64,000 nt of DNA from Sinomonas gamaensis (GCF_005876955.1 NZ_SSCL01000011.1:62001-126000); one strand, 5' to 3'; positions 34,948 through 46,773 are shown, numbered from the stretch's first letter. Notes: a model not told the origin generated them from the sequence alone. Translations and numbers: made by a program.

Positions 34948-35930
34948 GTTCGGGGACGCAGCCCCGCCTCGAGGAGCTTTGTGCGGAGTCGAATGGGCTG
35001 CTCGAGGTCAGCCCAGTCCCACCGGAGAACCTGATGCCCGAGGGCAAGAAGGCGGTTTTCGCGGCGCTTTTCCCGGCGAATGATCGTGCCCGGATCTTCG
35101 CCACCCGTTAGCTCGTTGCGGAAATACTTGCCCCATCCGTCGAATTCACCCACGGGCCGCCGCGCCATGTCCCAGAAGAAGTCAGTGCGGCCGATGAATC
35201 CCAAGGGATCGAAATGCTCCTTCTGCAGAAGCGGTTCGGGGAAGCCAAAGAGGTGCATGAGTGCTCGGCTCACGGATTCCCCGGGCGACTCCGCCCCGGG
35301 CCGGGCAAGCGCTGCAATCAGCTCAGCCCTTCTGCGCTGGCTTGCTGCCGTGAGCCGATCTATCGCCTTTCGGACCTCGGGACGCTCGAGCAGAGGAGTC
35401 GAAGGGGAACTGCGCAGGACCCCGTCGGCCACCGTGAGCGCCCTGGGAAACTTCCCCGACGCGAGGACCTCGATGAGAGCCTCGACGAGTGGGACGCTTC
35501 TGTATCCGCCGACCTCCTCGGCATCGAGATCACGGTGAAGATGACGTCTCACGGGTGGTGGCGGAAAACGGCGCGCACGGATGGCAGCGGGGGAGCCGCC
35601 GCGCACTTGGAAGGTTGGGGGCGCCACTCCGAGCCGACCATTGGAGGTGGCGACGACGTCGATGGCCGGCGGAGCTTTGACAGTGGGAATTCCCCGGACG
35701 AACAAGGCCGTCTCACTGCAGAAGACTGATTCCGGGTTGGCCTGCATGTAGGCCGAGAGCGCGATCTGAAATCTCTCGTCAGGACGAGCGCCAAGCCACA
35801 GGGAGGTCGGAAAGTAGAAGCCGCGCCGGAGGCGAATGAGCTCGCCTGCCGCGAATCCCGCGCGTGCGCCTCGACCGAGAACGCCCACATTCCGCTGAGA
35901 CGTGTCGAGGAGGTGGCCGAGTAGCTGCAT
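34917..35930 (-). CDS. AbiEi/DUF559-like protein (winged helix plus Vsr-like nuclease domain)
   Basis: A 337-residue protein. The N-terminal third resembles AbiEi-type antitoxin or regulator modules: a small helix-turn-helix (GVLGRGARAGFAAGELIRLR) followed by a RGFYFPT strand. The C-terminal 90 residues look like a Vsr/DUF559 endonuclease fold, with GRTDFFWD, then EFDGWGKY and a late LGHQVLRWDWADL, giving a plausible D...ExDxK set. No AbiEii toxin partner is adjacent. Such proteins are common, uncharacterised and variable in actinobacteria. The codon mix is less GC-rich than in flanking genes, which hints at transfer. Nuclease activity is an inference from the motif. Confidence 0.7.
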   Translation of the reverse strand: MQLLGHLLDTSQRNVGVLGRGARAGFAAGELIRLRRGFYFPTSLWLGARPDERFQIALSAYMQANPESVFCSETALFVRGIPTVKAPPAIDVVATSNGRLGVAPPTFQVRGGSPAAIRARRFPPPPVRRHLHRDLDAEEVGGYRSVPLVEALIEVLASGKFPRALTVADGVLRSSPSTPLLERPEVRKAIDRLTAASQRRRAELIAALARPGAESPGESVSRALMHLFGFPEPLLQKEHFDPLGFIGRTDFFWDMARRPVGEFDGWGKYFRNELTGGEDPGTIIRREKRRENRLLALGHQVLRWDWADLEQPIRLRTKLLEAGLRPRTRRLVVEKIA

Positions 35931-36068
35931 CCCGTCAGTCTCGCTCCCTCTGGCACACGTCTCGGCTCCACACCCTCGCTATGTGGACAACGCACGATTC
36001 ATGTACCGTTCATGGTTCGTGTCCTTCTCGTAAGGAAGGCTGTCGGTGGGGAGTGGTTCACTAGATAG

Positions 36069-36905
36069 ATGACAACAACGCTCAACGCTGGCATCGATGA
36101 CCAGCTTTCATTTACCGGACGCAAGCTCGTGTGCCTCGACGTGGACGGAACCCTCGTCGACCATGACGGGCATATGAGCCCCGCCGTGCGCGAGGTGGGG
36201 CAGAGCCTCGTTGCTGCAGGGCACGAGATTGTCGTGGCCACAGGACGTTCCCTCGGCGCCACTCTTCCGATCGTCGAGCTCCTCGGGATCGAGCGAGGCT
36301 ATGCGGTCTCCTCGAACGGCGGAGTGATCACGCGAATCGAGGCGGGCTCGAACGGCGGCTACACGGTGATCGACCGGCGGGTGTTCGATCCCGCGCCTGC
36401 TCTTCTGGCTCTCCGCCACCGCCTCCCGGGCGCCAAGTACGCGATCGAGGACCCGGAAGGCAACTTCTTCTCCACCGAACGGTTCCAGGACCCGAGCTTC
36501 GGGGTCGAGGCCAACGGCGTGGCGTTCGAGGAGCTCCTCGACATCCGCGCGGTGCGCCTGGTCGTCTTCTCCACGGACGCGACGGCCGAGGAGTTCGGCG
36601 AGGCCGTCGAGGCCATCGGGCTGCACGGGGTGACGTACTCGGTGGGCTGGACTCCGTGGCTCGATATCGCGGCTCAGGGCGTGACGAAGGCGAGCGGCCT
36701 CGAAGTCGTCCGGTCGCTCACGGGCATTGACGTCGAGCAGACGGTCGCCGTCGGCGACGGCCGGAACGACATCGAGATGCTCCAGTGGGCTTGGCGGGGC
36801 GTCGCCATGGGCCAGGCCCCCGACGAGGTGAAGGCCGCCGCGGACGAGGTAACGGCGAGGGTCGAGGACGACGGCCTGGTCGCCGTCCTGCGCTCCCTGC
36901 TCTGA
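36069..36905 (+). CDS. HAD superfamily Cof-type phosphatase
   Basis: A 278-residue HAD IIB hydrolase. Motif I is RKLVCLDVDGTLVD with D24 nucleophile and D26 acid, motif II is VVATGRSLG, motif III the lysine of QGVTKASGLE and motif IV VAVGDGRNDIEML. Start is a clear ATG; the 5' region 35931-36068 has a TACCGT/GGTTCG AT-richer stretch that may hold its promoter, though I cannot fix the boxes. Substrate unknown. In relatives of this organism a HAD gene often follows serS, as here. Confidence 0.92.
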   Translation: MTTTLNAGIDDQLSFTGRKLVCLDVDGTLVDHDGHMSPAVREVGQSLVAAGHEIVVATGRSLGATLPIVELLGIERGYAVSSNGGVITRIEAGSNGGYTVIDRRVFDPAPALLALRHRLPGAKYAIEDPEGNFFSTERFQDPSFGVEANGVAFEELLDIRAVRLVVFSTDATAEEFGEAVEAIGLHGVTYSVGWTPWLDIAAQGVTKASGLEVVRSLTGIDVEQTVAVGDGRNDIEMLQWAWRGVAMGQAPDEVKAAADEVTARVEDDGLVAVLRSLL

Positions 36906-36918
36906 GGCAAGCGCGGGG

Positions 36919-37530
36919 TCAGCGCGCTTCGACCATGAGCCGGAGCAGATGGGCGGCAGCCGGACGGGCGTCGAACTCCTCGTTCCAATGGGCTCTGGCT
37001 ATGGCCTTCGACACCGCCTGAGCCGTGATGCCCAAGGCCTCGGCGACTGCCTTCTGCTGGCCCCGCACACCAGGGGTCAGCAGCTCGAGAACTCGCCATT
37101 CCGCCGTCGTACGCCCCGCCACGGTGAGCGCGAGCAGACGGAGGACGGCGGCGGCCTCCGCGGCGAGCACGCGGTCCGGGCCGTCGACGGCGATGGCGGC
37201 CTCGTCCTTGATGTGCTGCGCGCGTTCGACGGCGCGACGCGAGTAGACGAGTCCCAGCCCCGTCACGTCCTGCATCTCACTGGGCAGCGGTTCGCCGAGC
37301 GGCCCGACGCCGATGCCGACGTTCCAGCGCACCCCGCCGCAGGCGTCGGATCGCATGGCGGCGAGTCCGACGTCGACAGCCTGCTCCGGCTTGGAGAACA
37401 CGGCTTGGACTTCGTCCCCGACCGTGCGCGCGAAGGGGATCTCCGGCGTGGCGCGGTCGAGGGCGCGGAGGAGCTGCGGAACGCGGTCACCCGGTTCGCG
37501 GTCGCGCTGATTGATCGTGACCGTGTACAT
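36919..37530 (-). CDS. SatD-like protein with C-terminal helix-turn-helix
   Basis: A 203-residue protein that resembles SatD-family proteins. The N-terminal 150 residues contain PFARTVGDEVQAVFSKPEQAVDV and RWNVGIGVGPLG, a nucleotidyl-cyclase-like layout without an evident catalytic set. The C-terminal 55 residues form a helix-turn-helix (GQQKAVAEALGITAQAVSKA), so it may bind DNA. Function is unknown; SatD was named for acid tolerance in Streptococcus, but that link is not established here. It lies between a convergent HAD gene and ppa. Confidence 0.65.
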   Translation of the reverse strand: MYTVTINQRDREPGDRVPQLLRALDRATPEIPFARTVGDEVQAVFSKPEQAVDVGLAAMRSDACGGVRWNVGIGVGPLGEPLPSEMQDVTGLGLVYSRRAVERAQHIKDEAAIAVDGPDRVLAAEAAAVLRLLALTVAGRTTAEWRVLELLTPGVRGQQKAVAEALGITAQAVSKAIARAHWNEEFDARPAAAHLLRLMVEAR

Positions 37531-37594
37531 GGCCCGAGCCTAGCCGGGCAACCGCGTCTGAGCTGGGAAGACGTGGGGGCGCAACGCCTGTGTG

Positions 37595-38080
37595 CTAGTG
37601 CCCTTCGCCGAAGCGCTTGATCGACGCCTCGAGCTCCGCCTCGGCCGCGGCCCGGTCGGCCCAGCCCGCAGGCTTGACCCACTTGCCGGGCTCCAGGTCC
37701 TTGTAGCGCGTGAAGAAGTGCTCGATCTCCTTGACGAGCCACTCGTCGAGGTCTTCCTTCTCCTGGATGTGGTCGAAGCGCTTGTCGGCCGGAACGCAGA
37801 CGAGCTTGGCGTCTCCGCCGGACTCGTCCTCCATGTTGAAGATCGCGATGGGGCGCGCCTCGAGGAGGATCCCGGGGAACAGGTCGACATCCGGGTAGAA
37901 CACGAGTGCGTCGAGCGGATCGCCGTCTTCGCCGAGCGTGTTCTCGAAGTAGCCGTAGTGCGTCGGGTACTGCATCGAGGTGAAGAGGACGCGGTCCAGG
38001 CGGACGCGGCCGGTCTCGTGGTCCACTTCGTACTTGACGCGGGAGCCGCGCGGGATCTCGATGGTGACGTCGTGCTTCAT
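37595..38080 (-). CDS. ppa: Inorganic pyrophosphatase
   Basis: A 161-residue family I soluble pyrophosphatase. The opening [20 protein letters not shown], the catalytic strip [12 protein letters not shown] with its three aspartates, and the later [15 protein letters not shown] are all family marks. It hydrolyses PPi and pulls biosynthetic reactions forward. Divergent from dacB; the 164-base gap (38081-38244) must hold both promoters, but I can define no boxes with confidence. Confidence 0.97.
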   Translation of the reverse strand: MKHDVTIEIPRGSRVKYEVDHETGRVRLDRVLFTSMQYPTHYGYFENTLGEDGDPLDALVFYPDVDLFPGILLEARPIAIFNMEDESGGDAKLVCVPADKRFDHIQEKEDLDEWLVKEIEHFFTRYKDLEPGKWVKPAGWADRAAAEAELEASIKRFGEGH

Positions 38081-38244
38081 GGTGCTCCTTGGCTGGCAGC
38101 GTTCAGGGCGGCCGCACTCTCAGTGTTCGCGCGGGCGGCGGGCCCGCTGGTCGGCGGCAACTAGTATTGAGGATATCCGCACTGGGGGCGCGCTCTCCCA
38201 TCGCGCCCGCCGCCCGAACAGCCCGACCCCCAGGATGCGCCCGC

Positions 38245-39666
38245 ATGAACTCCTCGCCCAGCCGCGCCCAGCGTGCTGTGACGTGGTCCCTTGTCGTGTT
38301 CCTCGCGCTCGTCTTCGCGGTGCTCGGCGGCGCGATGCTCGCGCCCGTGTTCCCTGCGCCCCTCCTGGCTCAGCCGACGCCGTCGGCGACGACTCCGGCA
38401 TGGCTGCGGCCGCCGTCGTCGCCCGCGCCGCTCACGGGGGCGACGCCGCTGGGCGCGGCAGCCCCGCAGCCGCTGCCAGAGTCGCTCGCGAAGGAGCTTG
38501 ACGCGCGGCTCGTTGCCGACGGCGGCAGCTTCACGGCCACGGTGCTCGACGGCGTTACGGGGCAGACGCTGTACAGCCGAGCAGGCGTGCAGCCGGTGGC
38601 GCCGGCGTCGAACCTCAAGCTGCTGACCGCCGCGTCGGTCCTCACGACGCTCGGCCCTGACGCCGTCCTTCACACGAAGGTGGTCCGCGGGAGCGCGCCG
38701 AACAGCGTGGTACTCGTCGGCGGCGGCGACGTCTTCCTCGGCGCGGGAGAATCCTCACCCGATGCGGTGCTGGGACGCGCTGGTCTCGCGACCCTCGCGC
38801 GTCAGGCAGCCGCAGCCCTCGGCCGGGCGAGCGGGCCGATCACCGTCCAGCTCGACGACTCGCTCTTCTCCGGGTCCGCGCTCAACCCGGCGTGGGCCAC
38901 CGGGGACATCGCCGCGGGCGAGATCGCCCCGATTGCCCCCGTCGCGCTCAACATCGCGCGGACGCAGCCGGGTGATTCGAGCTCGCGTCCTTCCGACCCC
39001 GCGATGGCAGCCGCGACTGCCTTCCGTGACGCCTTCGCGGCCGCGCTGGGACCCGCGGCCTCGGTGTCGACGACGGTCGCCCGCGCCCCGGCGGGCGGCG
39101 GCCCCGAACTCGCGAGCGTTGCGTCCGCACCGATCGCCGATCAAGTCGCCTACACGCTCAGGGAATCCGACAACTACGCGGCGGAAACGCTCGCGCGTCT
39201 CGCGGCAGCAGCGGCGGGGAAGCCTGCAAGCATCGAGGGCGCACGGGCAGTGCTAGAGGAAACGGCCCAGAAGCTCTTCGGCACGACAGACGGGATCGAG
39301 CTCTCCGACGCGTCGGGGCTCGCCATCTCGGACCGGATTTCGACGGCGCAGCTCGCGGCGCTCGTACGGACGATGGCAACGGGCGAGGACGGCCGCCTGC
39401 GCCGCGCGCTCGACGGCTTCCCGATCGCCGGGCTCACGGGCACGCTCGCGTCGCGCTACGGGCCGACGTCCCCGGGCGCAGGCTTCGTCCGGGCCAAGAC
39501 GGGGACACTCAACACCGTGACTGGCCTGACCGGCTACGTGGTCGACACCGATGGCCGCCTCCTCGTCTTCTCCTTTGTGGGAAACGGCCTCATCCCCGGC
39601 AGCAAGTCGAACGCGGCCGCCGTCGACGCCGCTGCCTCGGCGCTCGCCGCCTGCGGCTGCCGGTAG
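38245..39666 (+). CDS. dacB: D-alanyl-D-alanine carboxypeptidase/endopeptidase (PBP4/DacB type)
   Basis: A 473-residue peptidoglycan hydrolase from the ATG at 38245; the frame extends further left, but without the membrane segment at the N-terminus. Residues about 12-35 (WSLVVFLALVFAVLGGAML) are a signal peptide or anchor. The three active-site motifs are SNLK in APASNLKLLTA, SDN in RESDNYAAET, and KTG in VRAKTGTLNTV. S13 peptidases trim or cut pentapeptide cross-links outside the membrane. It begins the conserved dacB-zincin-tilS-hpt-ftsH block. Confidence 0.93.
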   Translation: MNSSPSRAQRAVTWSLVVFLALVFAVLGGAMLAPVFPAPLLAQPTPSATTPAWLRPPSSPAPLTGATPLGAAAPQPLPESLAKELDARLVADGGSFTATVLDGVTGQTLYSRAGVQPVAPASNLKLLTAASVLTTLGPDAVLHTKVVRGSAPNSVVLVGGGDVFLGAGESSPDAVLGRAGLATLARQAAAALGRASGPITVQLDDSLFSGSALNPAWATGDIAAGEIAPIAPVALNIARTQPGDSSSRPSDPAMAAATAFRDAFAAALGPAASVSTTVARAPAGGGPELASVASAPIADQVAYTLRESDNYAAETLARLAAAAAGKPASIEGARAVLEETAQKLFGTTDGIELSDASGLAISDRISTAQLAALVRTMATGEDGRLRRALDGFPIAGLTGTLASRYGPTSPGAGFVRAKTGTLNTVTGLTGYVVDTDGRLLVFSFVGNGLIPGSKSNAAAVDAAASALAACGCR

Positions 39667-39702
39667 AGACTTCGCCCGGCCGCGTGTGATCTGATGGGGT
39701 CT

Positions 39703-40812
39703 ATGGACGTCCACGAGTCGGCACCGCAGCTTGTCAACTGGGACCTCGCGGCTGCGACGGCAGCGCGTCTCGCGCCTCCAGGGCCGCAGCTTGAACCGTG
39801 GGAGGCCGCGGAGGCCGTCGCCAGCCTCCGGCGCCTCGCGGACGAGGCCGTCCCGCACGTCCACAGGATCACCGGCCTCGCCGCGGCCAAGGATCTGCGC
39901 GACTCGCAGGTGCTCATTGTCGACCGGGGTTCGTGGGCCAAGGCGAACACCCAGGGATTCGAGGTCATGCTCGGACCGGTCCTGACCCAGCTCATCGAGA
40001 AGCGGGCCAGCGAGATCACGCCCTCCGCCGCCCGCGTCGGAGGCGCGCTCACCGGCGCCCAGCTCGGGGCCGTCCTCGCCTTCCTCTCGAGCAAGGTCCT
40101 CGGCCAGTACGAGCCCTACGCGGCGCTTGCTTCCGACTCGACGATCCCCGAGGGCGGGCGGCTGCTGCTCGTCGCACCGAACATCGTGCAGATCGAGCGT
40201 GAGCTGAACGTCGAGCCCGATGATTTCCGGCTCTGGGTGTGCCTCCATGAGCAGACGCACCGGGTGCAGTTTGCTGCCGCGCCGTGGCTCCGGGCGCACA
40301 TCCTCGAGCAGGTGAGCCAGCTGTCCGAGAGCCTCATCGGCAATATGGAATCGCTCATGGAGCGTGCCGCGGCGGCCGCGAAGTCCCTGCGGGAGCGCCC
40401 CTGGGTGAGCTCGGGCGAGCCGCTCCCGAGCCGGGGCGCGATCCTCGACCTGCTCCAGGACCCGGCCGAGAAGGCTGCCATCTCCCACCTCACGGCGATC
40501 ATGAGCCTCCTCGAGGGCCACGCGACGGTCGTCATGGATGCGATCGACGCCGAGGTGGTCCCCACTGTGAAGACGATCCGCCAGCGCTACAACGCGCGGA
40601 ACCAGAACAGGGGAGTGCTGGAGACGTTCATTCGCCGGCTCCTCGGCCTCGAGGCGAAGATGCGCCAGTACACGGACGGCGCGAAGTTCGTGAACGCGGT
40701 GGTCGAGCGCATTGGCATGGACGGGTTCAACCGCATCTGGGAGCGTCCCGAGAACCTTCCGACCGAGGAGGAGATCCACGCCCCCGAGGGCTGGGTCGCG
40801 AGGATGGGGTGA
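39703..40812 (+). CDS. Zinc-dependent metallohydrolase of the DUF2342 (F420-associated) family
   Basis: A 369-residue actinobacterial protein, started at the ATG at 39703; an ATG at 39694 adds three residues. The zincin motif is HEQTH in WVCLHEQTHRVQF, with a downstream LEGHATVVMDAI that probably supplies the third ligand. Family members are called coenzyme F420 biosynthesis-associated by co-occurrence only; the reaction is unknown. The stop overlaps the tilS GTG, so they are coupled. Confidence 0.85.
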   Translation: MDVHESAPQLVNWDLAAATAARLAPPGPQLEPWEAAEAVASLRRLADEAVPHVHRITGLAAAKDLRDSQVLIVDRGSWAKANTQGFEVMLGPVLTQLIEKRASEITPSAARVGGALTGAQLGAVLAFLSSKVLGQYEPYAALASDSTIPEGGRLLLVAPNIVQIERELNVEPDDFRLWVCLHEQTHRVQFAAAPWLRAHILEQVSQLSESLIGNMESLMERAAAAAKSLRERPWVSSGEPLPSRGAILDLLQDPAEKAAISHLTAIMSLLEGHATVVMDAIDAEVVPTVKTIRQRYNARNQNRGVLETFIRRLLGLEAKMRQYTDGAKFVNAVVERIGMDGFNRIWERPENLPTEEEIHAPEGWVARMG

Positions 40813-41900
40813 GTTCCCGGGACTTCGCCTCGCCGGCCCGCCGCCGGCTCCACCCTGCGGTAGGCCGTGCCCGCAACGCGGTCAAGGCCGCCCTTGCGGA
40901 GGCAGGCTGGCCCTCGCGCGTGCTCGTGGGATGCTCCGGCGGTCCCGATTCGCTCGCCCTCGCGGCCGCCGTCGCACACTTCGCGCGGCGCGGCTCGGTC
41001 GCGGGGCACCCGCTCGAGGCGGGCGCCGTCGTCGTCGACCACGGGCTTCAGGAAGGCTCGGGTGAGATTGCGAGGACGACGGCGGCCACACTGGCCGAGC
41101 TGGGCCTCTCGCCGGTGCGTGTGGTCGCCGTCGAGGTGCAGCAGGTGGGGGAGGGGCCGGAGGCCGCGGCGCGCAACGCCCGGCTCGCGGCGCTCGAGGC
41201 AGAGGCCCAGTCGTGGGGAGCCGGCGCCGTACTGCTCGGACACACCCTCGACGACCAGGCCGAGCAGGTGCTGCTCGGGCTCGCCCGCGGCTCGGGGACC
41301 CGGTCCCTGGGCGGGATGCGCTCGGTGCGCGGCCTGTACCTCCGGCCGTTCTTGGGCCTGCGGCGCGCGGAGACCGTCGACGTCTGCTTCGCCGAGGGCC
41401 TCGAGCCCTGGTTCGACCCGACCAACGAGGACCCCCGGTTCATGCGCTCGCGGGTGCGGGTCGGAGTCATGCCGTTCCTCGAATCCGAGCTCGGGCCCGG
41501 CGTCGCGGAGGGGCTGGCGCGGACCGCCGCGATCCTCGGCCAGGATGCCGACTATCTCGACGCCGAGGCCCTGCGGGTCTACGAGTCTCTCGCCGAGCGC
41601 CTCCCCGCCGAGGTCGGGCCTCCTGCCGCCCAGGTCGGGCCCACCATCCTCCTGCCCGGCGAGGAAGTCCGGGCCCTCCCGGGTGCGCTGCGCAGCCGCG
41701 TGCTGGCCCTCGCCGTCGTCGAACTCGGCGGGCAGCCCACCTTCGAGCGGCTGGCCGCCGTCGAACGCCTCCTCGAGCGCCGCGGATCCGCGGGCCCCAT
41801 CGAAGTCCCGGGCCATGTGAGCGTGCGCCGGCAGCCCCGCCGGAAGGATGCGGTGCCGGGGGCGGAGTATGGGAAGCTAGTCTTTGTATCGCACCGCTGA
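40809..41900 (+). CDS. tilS: tRNA(Ile)-lysidine synthetase
   Basis: A 363-residue enzyme from a GTG at 40809 that overlaps the previous stop by four bases. The PP-loop ATP site is VLVGCSGGPDSLALAAA, and HTLDDQAEQVLLGLARGSGT with later PTNEDPRFMRSRVR are TilS marks. It attaches lysine to C34 of tRNA-Ile2, converting its codon reading from AUG to AUA. The C-terminal 100 residues are less conserved, as usual for short actinobacterial TilS. Followed by hpt after 70 bases. Confidence 0.94.
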   Translation: MSSRDFASPARRRLHPAVGRARNAVKAALAEAGWPSRVLVGCSGGPDSLALAAAVAHFARRGSVAGHPLEAGAVVVDHGLQEGSGEIARTTAATLAELGLSPVRVVAVEVQQVGEGPEAAARNARLAALEAEAQSWGAGAVLLGHTLDDQAEQVLLGLARGSGTRSLGGMRSVRGLYLRPFLGLRRAETVDVCFAEGLEPWFDPTNEDPRFMRSRVRVGVMPFLESELGPGVAEGLARTAAILGQDADYLDAEALRVYESLAERLPAEVGPPAAQVGPTILLPGEEVRALPGALRSRVLALAVVELGGQPTFERLAAVERLLERRGSAGPIEVPGHVSVRRQPRRKDAVPGAEYGKLVFVSHR

Positions 41901-41970
41901 CGCTGTGCTGGCGCCTGAGCCCTTCTGGCACTGGCCCGGCGGCAGCTGAGACCGAGTTCCAGGAGCCCAG

Positions 41971-42522
41971 GTGGATTCTCACGACGTCCAGGCAGACCTC
42001 AAGCACGTCCTCTACGGCCGGGAGCAGATCCAGCAGCGAGTCGCCGAGCTCGCGGCGGAGATCGACCGGGACTACGAGGGCAGGGACCTGCTGATCGTCG
42101 GTGTTCTCAAGGGCGCGGTCATGGTCATGGCGGACCTCGCTCGCGCGCTGCACAGCCACGTGACGATGGACTGGATGGCCGTCTCGTCGTACGGCTCCGG
42201 AACCCAGTCCTCGGGAGTGGTGCGAATCCTGAAGGACCTCGACACCGATCTCATGGGCAAGCACGTGCTGATCGTCGAGGACATCATCGACTCCGGCCTG
42301 ACCCTCTCCTGGCTCAAGACCAACCTCGAGTCCCGCGGCACCGCGTCGGTTGAGATCTGCACGGCCTTCCGGAAGCCGGAGGCGGCCAAGGTGAAGATCG
42401 ACGTCAAGTACGTCGGCTTCGACATCCCCAATGAGTTCGTGGTGGGCTACGGCCTCGACTACGCGGAGAAGTACCGCAACCTCGACTTCGTCGGGACGCT
42501 CGCTCCGCACGTCTACGAATAA
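41971..42522 (+). CDS. hpt: Hypoxanthine phosphoribosyltransferase
   Basis: A 183-residue purine salvage enzyme from a GTG start. It carries the PRPP loop VLIVEDIIDSGLTLSWL, the LKGAVMVMADLARAL flexible region and the MAVSSYGSGTQSSGVVRIL catalytic loop with its Ser-Tyr pair. It joins hypoxanthine or guanine to PRPP. Sits between tilS and ftsH as in many bacteria. Confidence 0.96.
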   Translation: MDSHDVQADLKHVLYGREQIQQRVAELAAEIDRDYEGRDLLIVGVLKGAVMVMADLARALHSHVTMDWMAVSSYGSGTQSSGVVRILKDLDTDLMGKHVLIVEDIIDSGLTLSWLKTNLESRGTASVEICTAFRKPEAAKVKIDVKYVGFDIPNEFVVGYGLDYAEKYRNLDFVGTLAPHVYE

Positions 42523-42711
42523 CCCGATCTCTTTCGTTGAATCCGCCGCCGGAAGTTCGGGGGAACTTTTGCCCCCCACCGTGCGTGATGCTGTCCGAAC
42601 GGTATAGCTTGTTGCGGTACTGCTCGAGAGCAGGGGACAGCAGGGGCGGGGGTCCTCTGCGGTGAATGGCGCCGCGGCACAACAGAAGGGACGGGGCTCG
42701 GCCCCGAGTTC

Positions 42712-44841
<2,130 letters not shown>

Positions 44842-44864
44842 GAAGCCCCCGATAGGATCATGCC

Positions 44865-45479
44865 GTGACCCATATTGACGACGACGACGTTGCCGCCGCC
44901 GCCGACCTCGACCCGCGCATCGACTTGCCGAGGATCGAGGCTGCTGTCCGTGAGATTCTGCTCGCGGTCGGGGAGGACCCCGACCGCAGCGGGCTCCGGG
45001 ACACTCCGAAGCGAGTGGCCAAGGCCTACGCCGAGACCTTCGCGGGCCTCCACCAGATCCCCGAAGACGTCCTCGGTGTCACGTTCGACCTCGACCACGA
45101 GGAGCTCGTGCTCGTCAAGGACATCCCGTTCTACTCGACCTGCGAGCACCATCTGGTCCCGTTCCACGGGGTGGCCCACGTGGGGTACATCCCGTCCCAT
45201 GACGGCCGGGTGACGGGGCTCAGCAAGCTCGCGCGGCTCGTGGACATCTACGCCCGCCGCCCCCAGGTGCAGGAGCGGCTGACCACGGACGTCGCGGAAG
45301 CCCTCGTGAAGCACCTCAAGCCGCGCGGTGTGATCGTCGTGGTGGAGTGCGAGCACATGTGCATGTCCATGCGGGGGGTCCGGAAGCCGGGAGCGAAGAC
45401 CGTCACGAGCGCCGTCCGCGGGCAGCTGCACGATCCGGCGACCCGCGCCGAAGCCATGAGCCTCATCCTCGGAAGGTAA
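44865..45479 (+). CDS. folE: GTP cyclohydrolase I
   Basis: A 204-residue enzyme from a GTG start, 23 bases after ftsH. It opens tetrahydrofolate synthesis by turning GTP into dihydroneopterin triphosphate. Zinc ligands are visible in [10 protein letters not shown] and [18 protein letters not shown], and the substrate region is [20 protein letters not shown]. First of four consecutive folate genes. Confidence 0.97.
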   Translation: MTHIDDDDVAAAADLDPRIDLPRIEAAVREILLAVGEDPDRSGLRDTPKRVAKAYAETFAGLHQIPEDVLGVTFDLDHEELVLVKDIPFYSTCEHHLVPFHGVAHVGYIPSHDGRVTGLSKLARLVDIYARRPQVQERLTTDVAEALVKHLKPRGVIVVVECEHMCMSMRGVRKPGAKTVTSAVRGQLHDPATRAEAMSLILGR

Positions 45480-45485
45480 TAGACC

Positions 45486-46391
45486 ATGGACACCCTCGCC
45501 GCAGCGCCCGGAACCGGGCCCAACACCACGCCCCTTCCCGTTCTCCGCAAGCCCCTCCCGAGGGCGACTTTCGAGTCCCTCCCGACGGACCGCGCCGTGG
45601 TCATGGGCATCCTCAACGTGACCCCGGACTCGTTCAGCGACGGGGGCCAGCACTCCTCGGTGGACGAGGCCATCGCCGCAGGCCTGCGCATGTTCTACGG
45701 CGGTGCGGACATCATCGACGTCGGCGGTGAATCGACCCGGCCCGGAGCCGACGAGGTCCCAGAGGACGAGGAACAGCGGAGGGTTCTTCCCGTGGTCGAG
45801 GCGCTGGCCAAGGCAGGTGCTCTCGTCTCGGTCGACACGCGGCGGGCCACCACGGCCGCCAAGGCGCTCGATGCCGGCGCGGTCATCATCAATGACGTCT
45901 CGGGCCTTGAGGCGAGCCAGGACATGATCGACCTCGTGGCCGATCGGGGCGCCTATTACGTGCTCATGCACAACCGTGGCAACTCCCGCGTCATGACGTC
46001 GCTCACCGACTACGCGGATGTCCTCGACGACGTGCTTGCCGAGACGGTGTCGGTCCGCGACCGGCTGCGGGCCGCTGGCGTCCACGACGAGAAGATCATC
46101 GTCGATCCGGGCCTCGGCTTCGCCAAGACTGGCGAGCAGAACTGGACGCTGATCAGGGGAATCGAGCGCTTCCTCGACCTCGGTCACAAAGTGCTCGTCG
46201 CGGCGTCCCGAAAGCGCTTCCTCGGCGAGCTCCTGACCACGGCGGGAAAGGCCGCGGAGCCCGAGCAGCGGGACGCGGCGACCGCCGCGATCACCGCAGT
46301 CGTCGCGTCGAGGGGTGCGTGGGGCGTGCGCGTGCACGACGTCGCCCCGAACCTCGACGCCGTCAAGGTCGCCGCTCGGGCGAGGGCCTGA
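45486..46391 (+). CDS. folP: Dihydropteroate synthase
   Basis: A 301-residue TIM-barrel enzyme that joins pterin pyrophosphate and p-aminobenzoate, the target of sulfonamides. The two signatures are VMGILNVTPDSFSDGG and ADIIDVGGESTRPGADEV, with the late VAASRKRFLG loop. About 35 extra N-terminal residues precede the barrel. It begins six bases after folE and ends ten bases before folB. Confidence 0.97.
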   Translation: MDTLAAAPGTGPNTTPLPVLRKPLPRATFESLPTDRAVVMGILNVTPDSFSDGGQHSSVDEAIAAGLRMFYGGADIIDVGGESTRPGADEVPEDEEQRRVLPVVEALAKAGALVSVDTRRATTAAKALDAGAVIINDVSGLEASQDMIDLVADRGAYYVLMHNRGNSRVMTSLTDYADVLDDVLAETVSVRDRLRAAGVHDEKIIVDPGLGFAKTGEQNWTLIRGIERFLDLGHKVLVAASRKRFLGELLTTAGKAAEPEQRDAATAAITAVVASRGAWGVRVHDVAPNLDAVKVAARARA

Positions 46392-46401
46392 GGCGGGGCG
46401 A

Positions 46402-46773
46402 GTGGGCACGAGAGCCGACCTCATCACGCTCCGGGGCGTCTCCGCCGTCGGGCATCACGGGGTGCTTGACTTCGAGCGCCGCGAGGGGCAGCCGTTTGTG
46501 GTCGACGCCGTGCTGGAGTGCGACTTCGCGGACGCCGCAAGCTCCGACGATCTCGTGAAGACCGCAAGCTACGCGGACATCGCCGAGCGGATCACGCAGA
46601 TCGTCTCCGGGGAGCCGGTGAACCTCATCGAGACGCTCGCGGTCCGCATCGCCGAGATGATCCTGTCGGAGTTCGCGGCCATTGCTTCCGCCGAGGTGAC
46701 CGTGCACAAGCCCAAGGCGCCCATCGCCGTGCCCTTCGACGATGTCGCCGTCACCGTCTTCCGAGGCCGGTGA
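46402..46773 (+). CDS. folB: Dihydroneopterin aldolase
   Basis: A 123-residue protein from a GTG at 46402 with GGCGGGG upstream; the frame extends left into folP without homology. Marks are DLITLRGVSAVGHHGVLDFE with the conserved Tyr/His-type opening, the catalytic region DLVKTASYADIAERI and the VTVHKPKAPI segment. It cleaves dihydroneopterin to the hydroxymethylpterin used by FolK. Its stop precedes the folK ATG by one base. Confidence 0.95.
   Translation: MGTRADLITLRGVSAVGHHGVLDFERREGQPFVVDAVLECDFADAASSDDLVKTASYADIAERITQIVSGEPVNLIETLAVRIAEMILSEFAAIASAEVTVHKPKAPIAVPFDDVAVTVFRGR

Noticed and set aside
42523-42711. Stress-sigma-type promoter (GGAAC at 42562) before ftsH
   Set aside because: No GTT-type partner at the right distance; the match is not enough to call.
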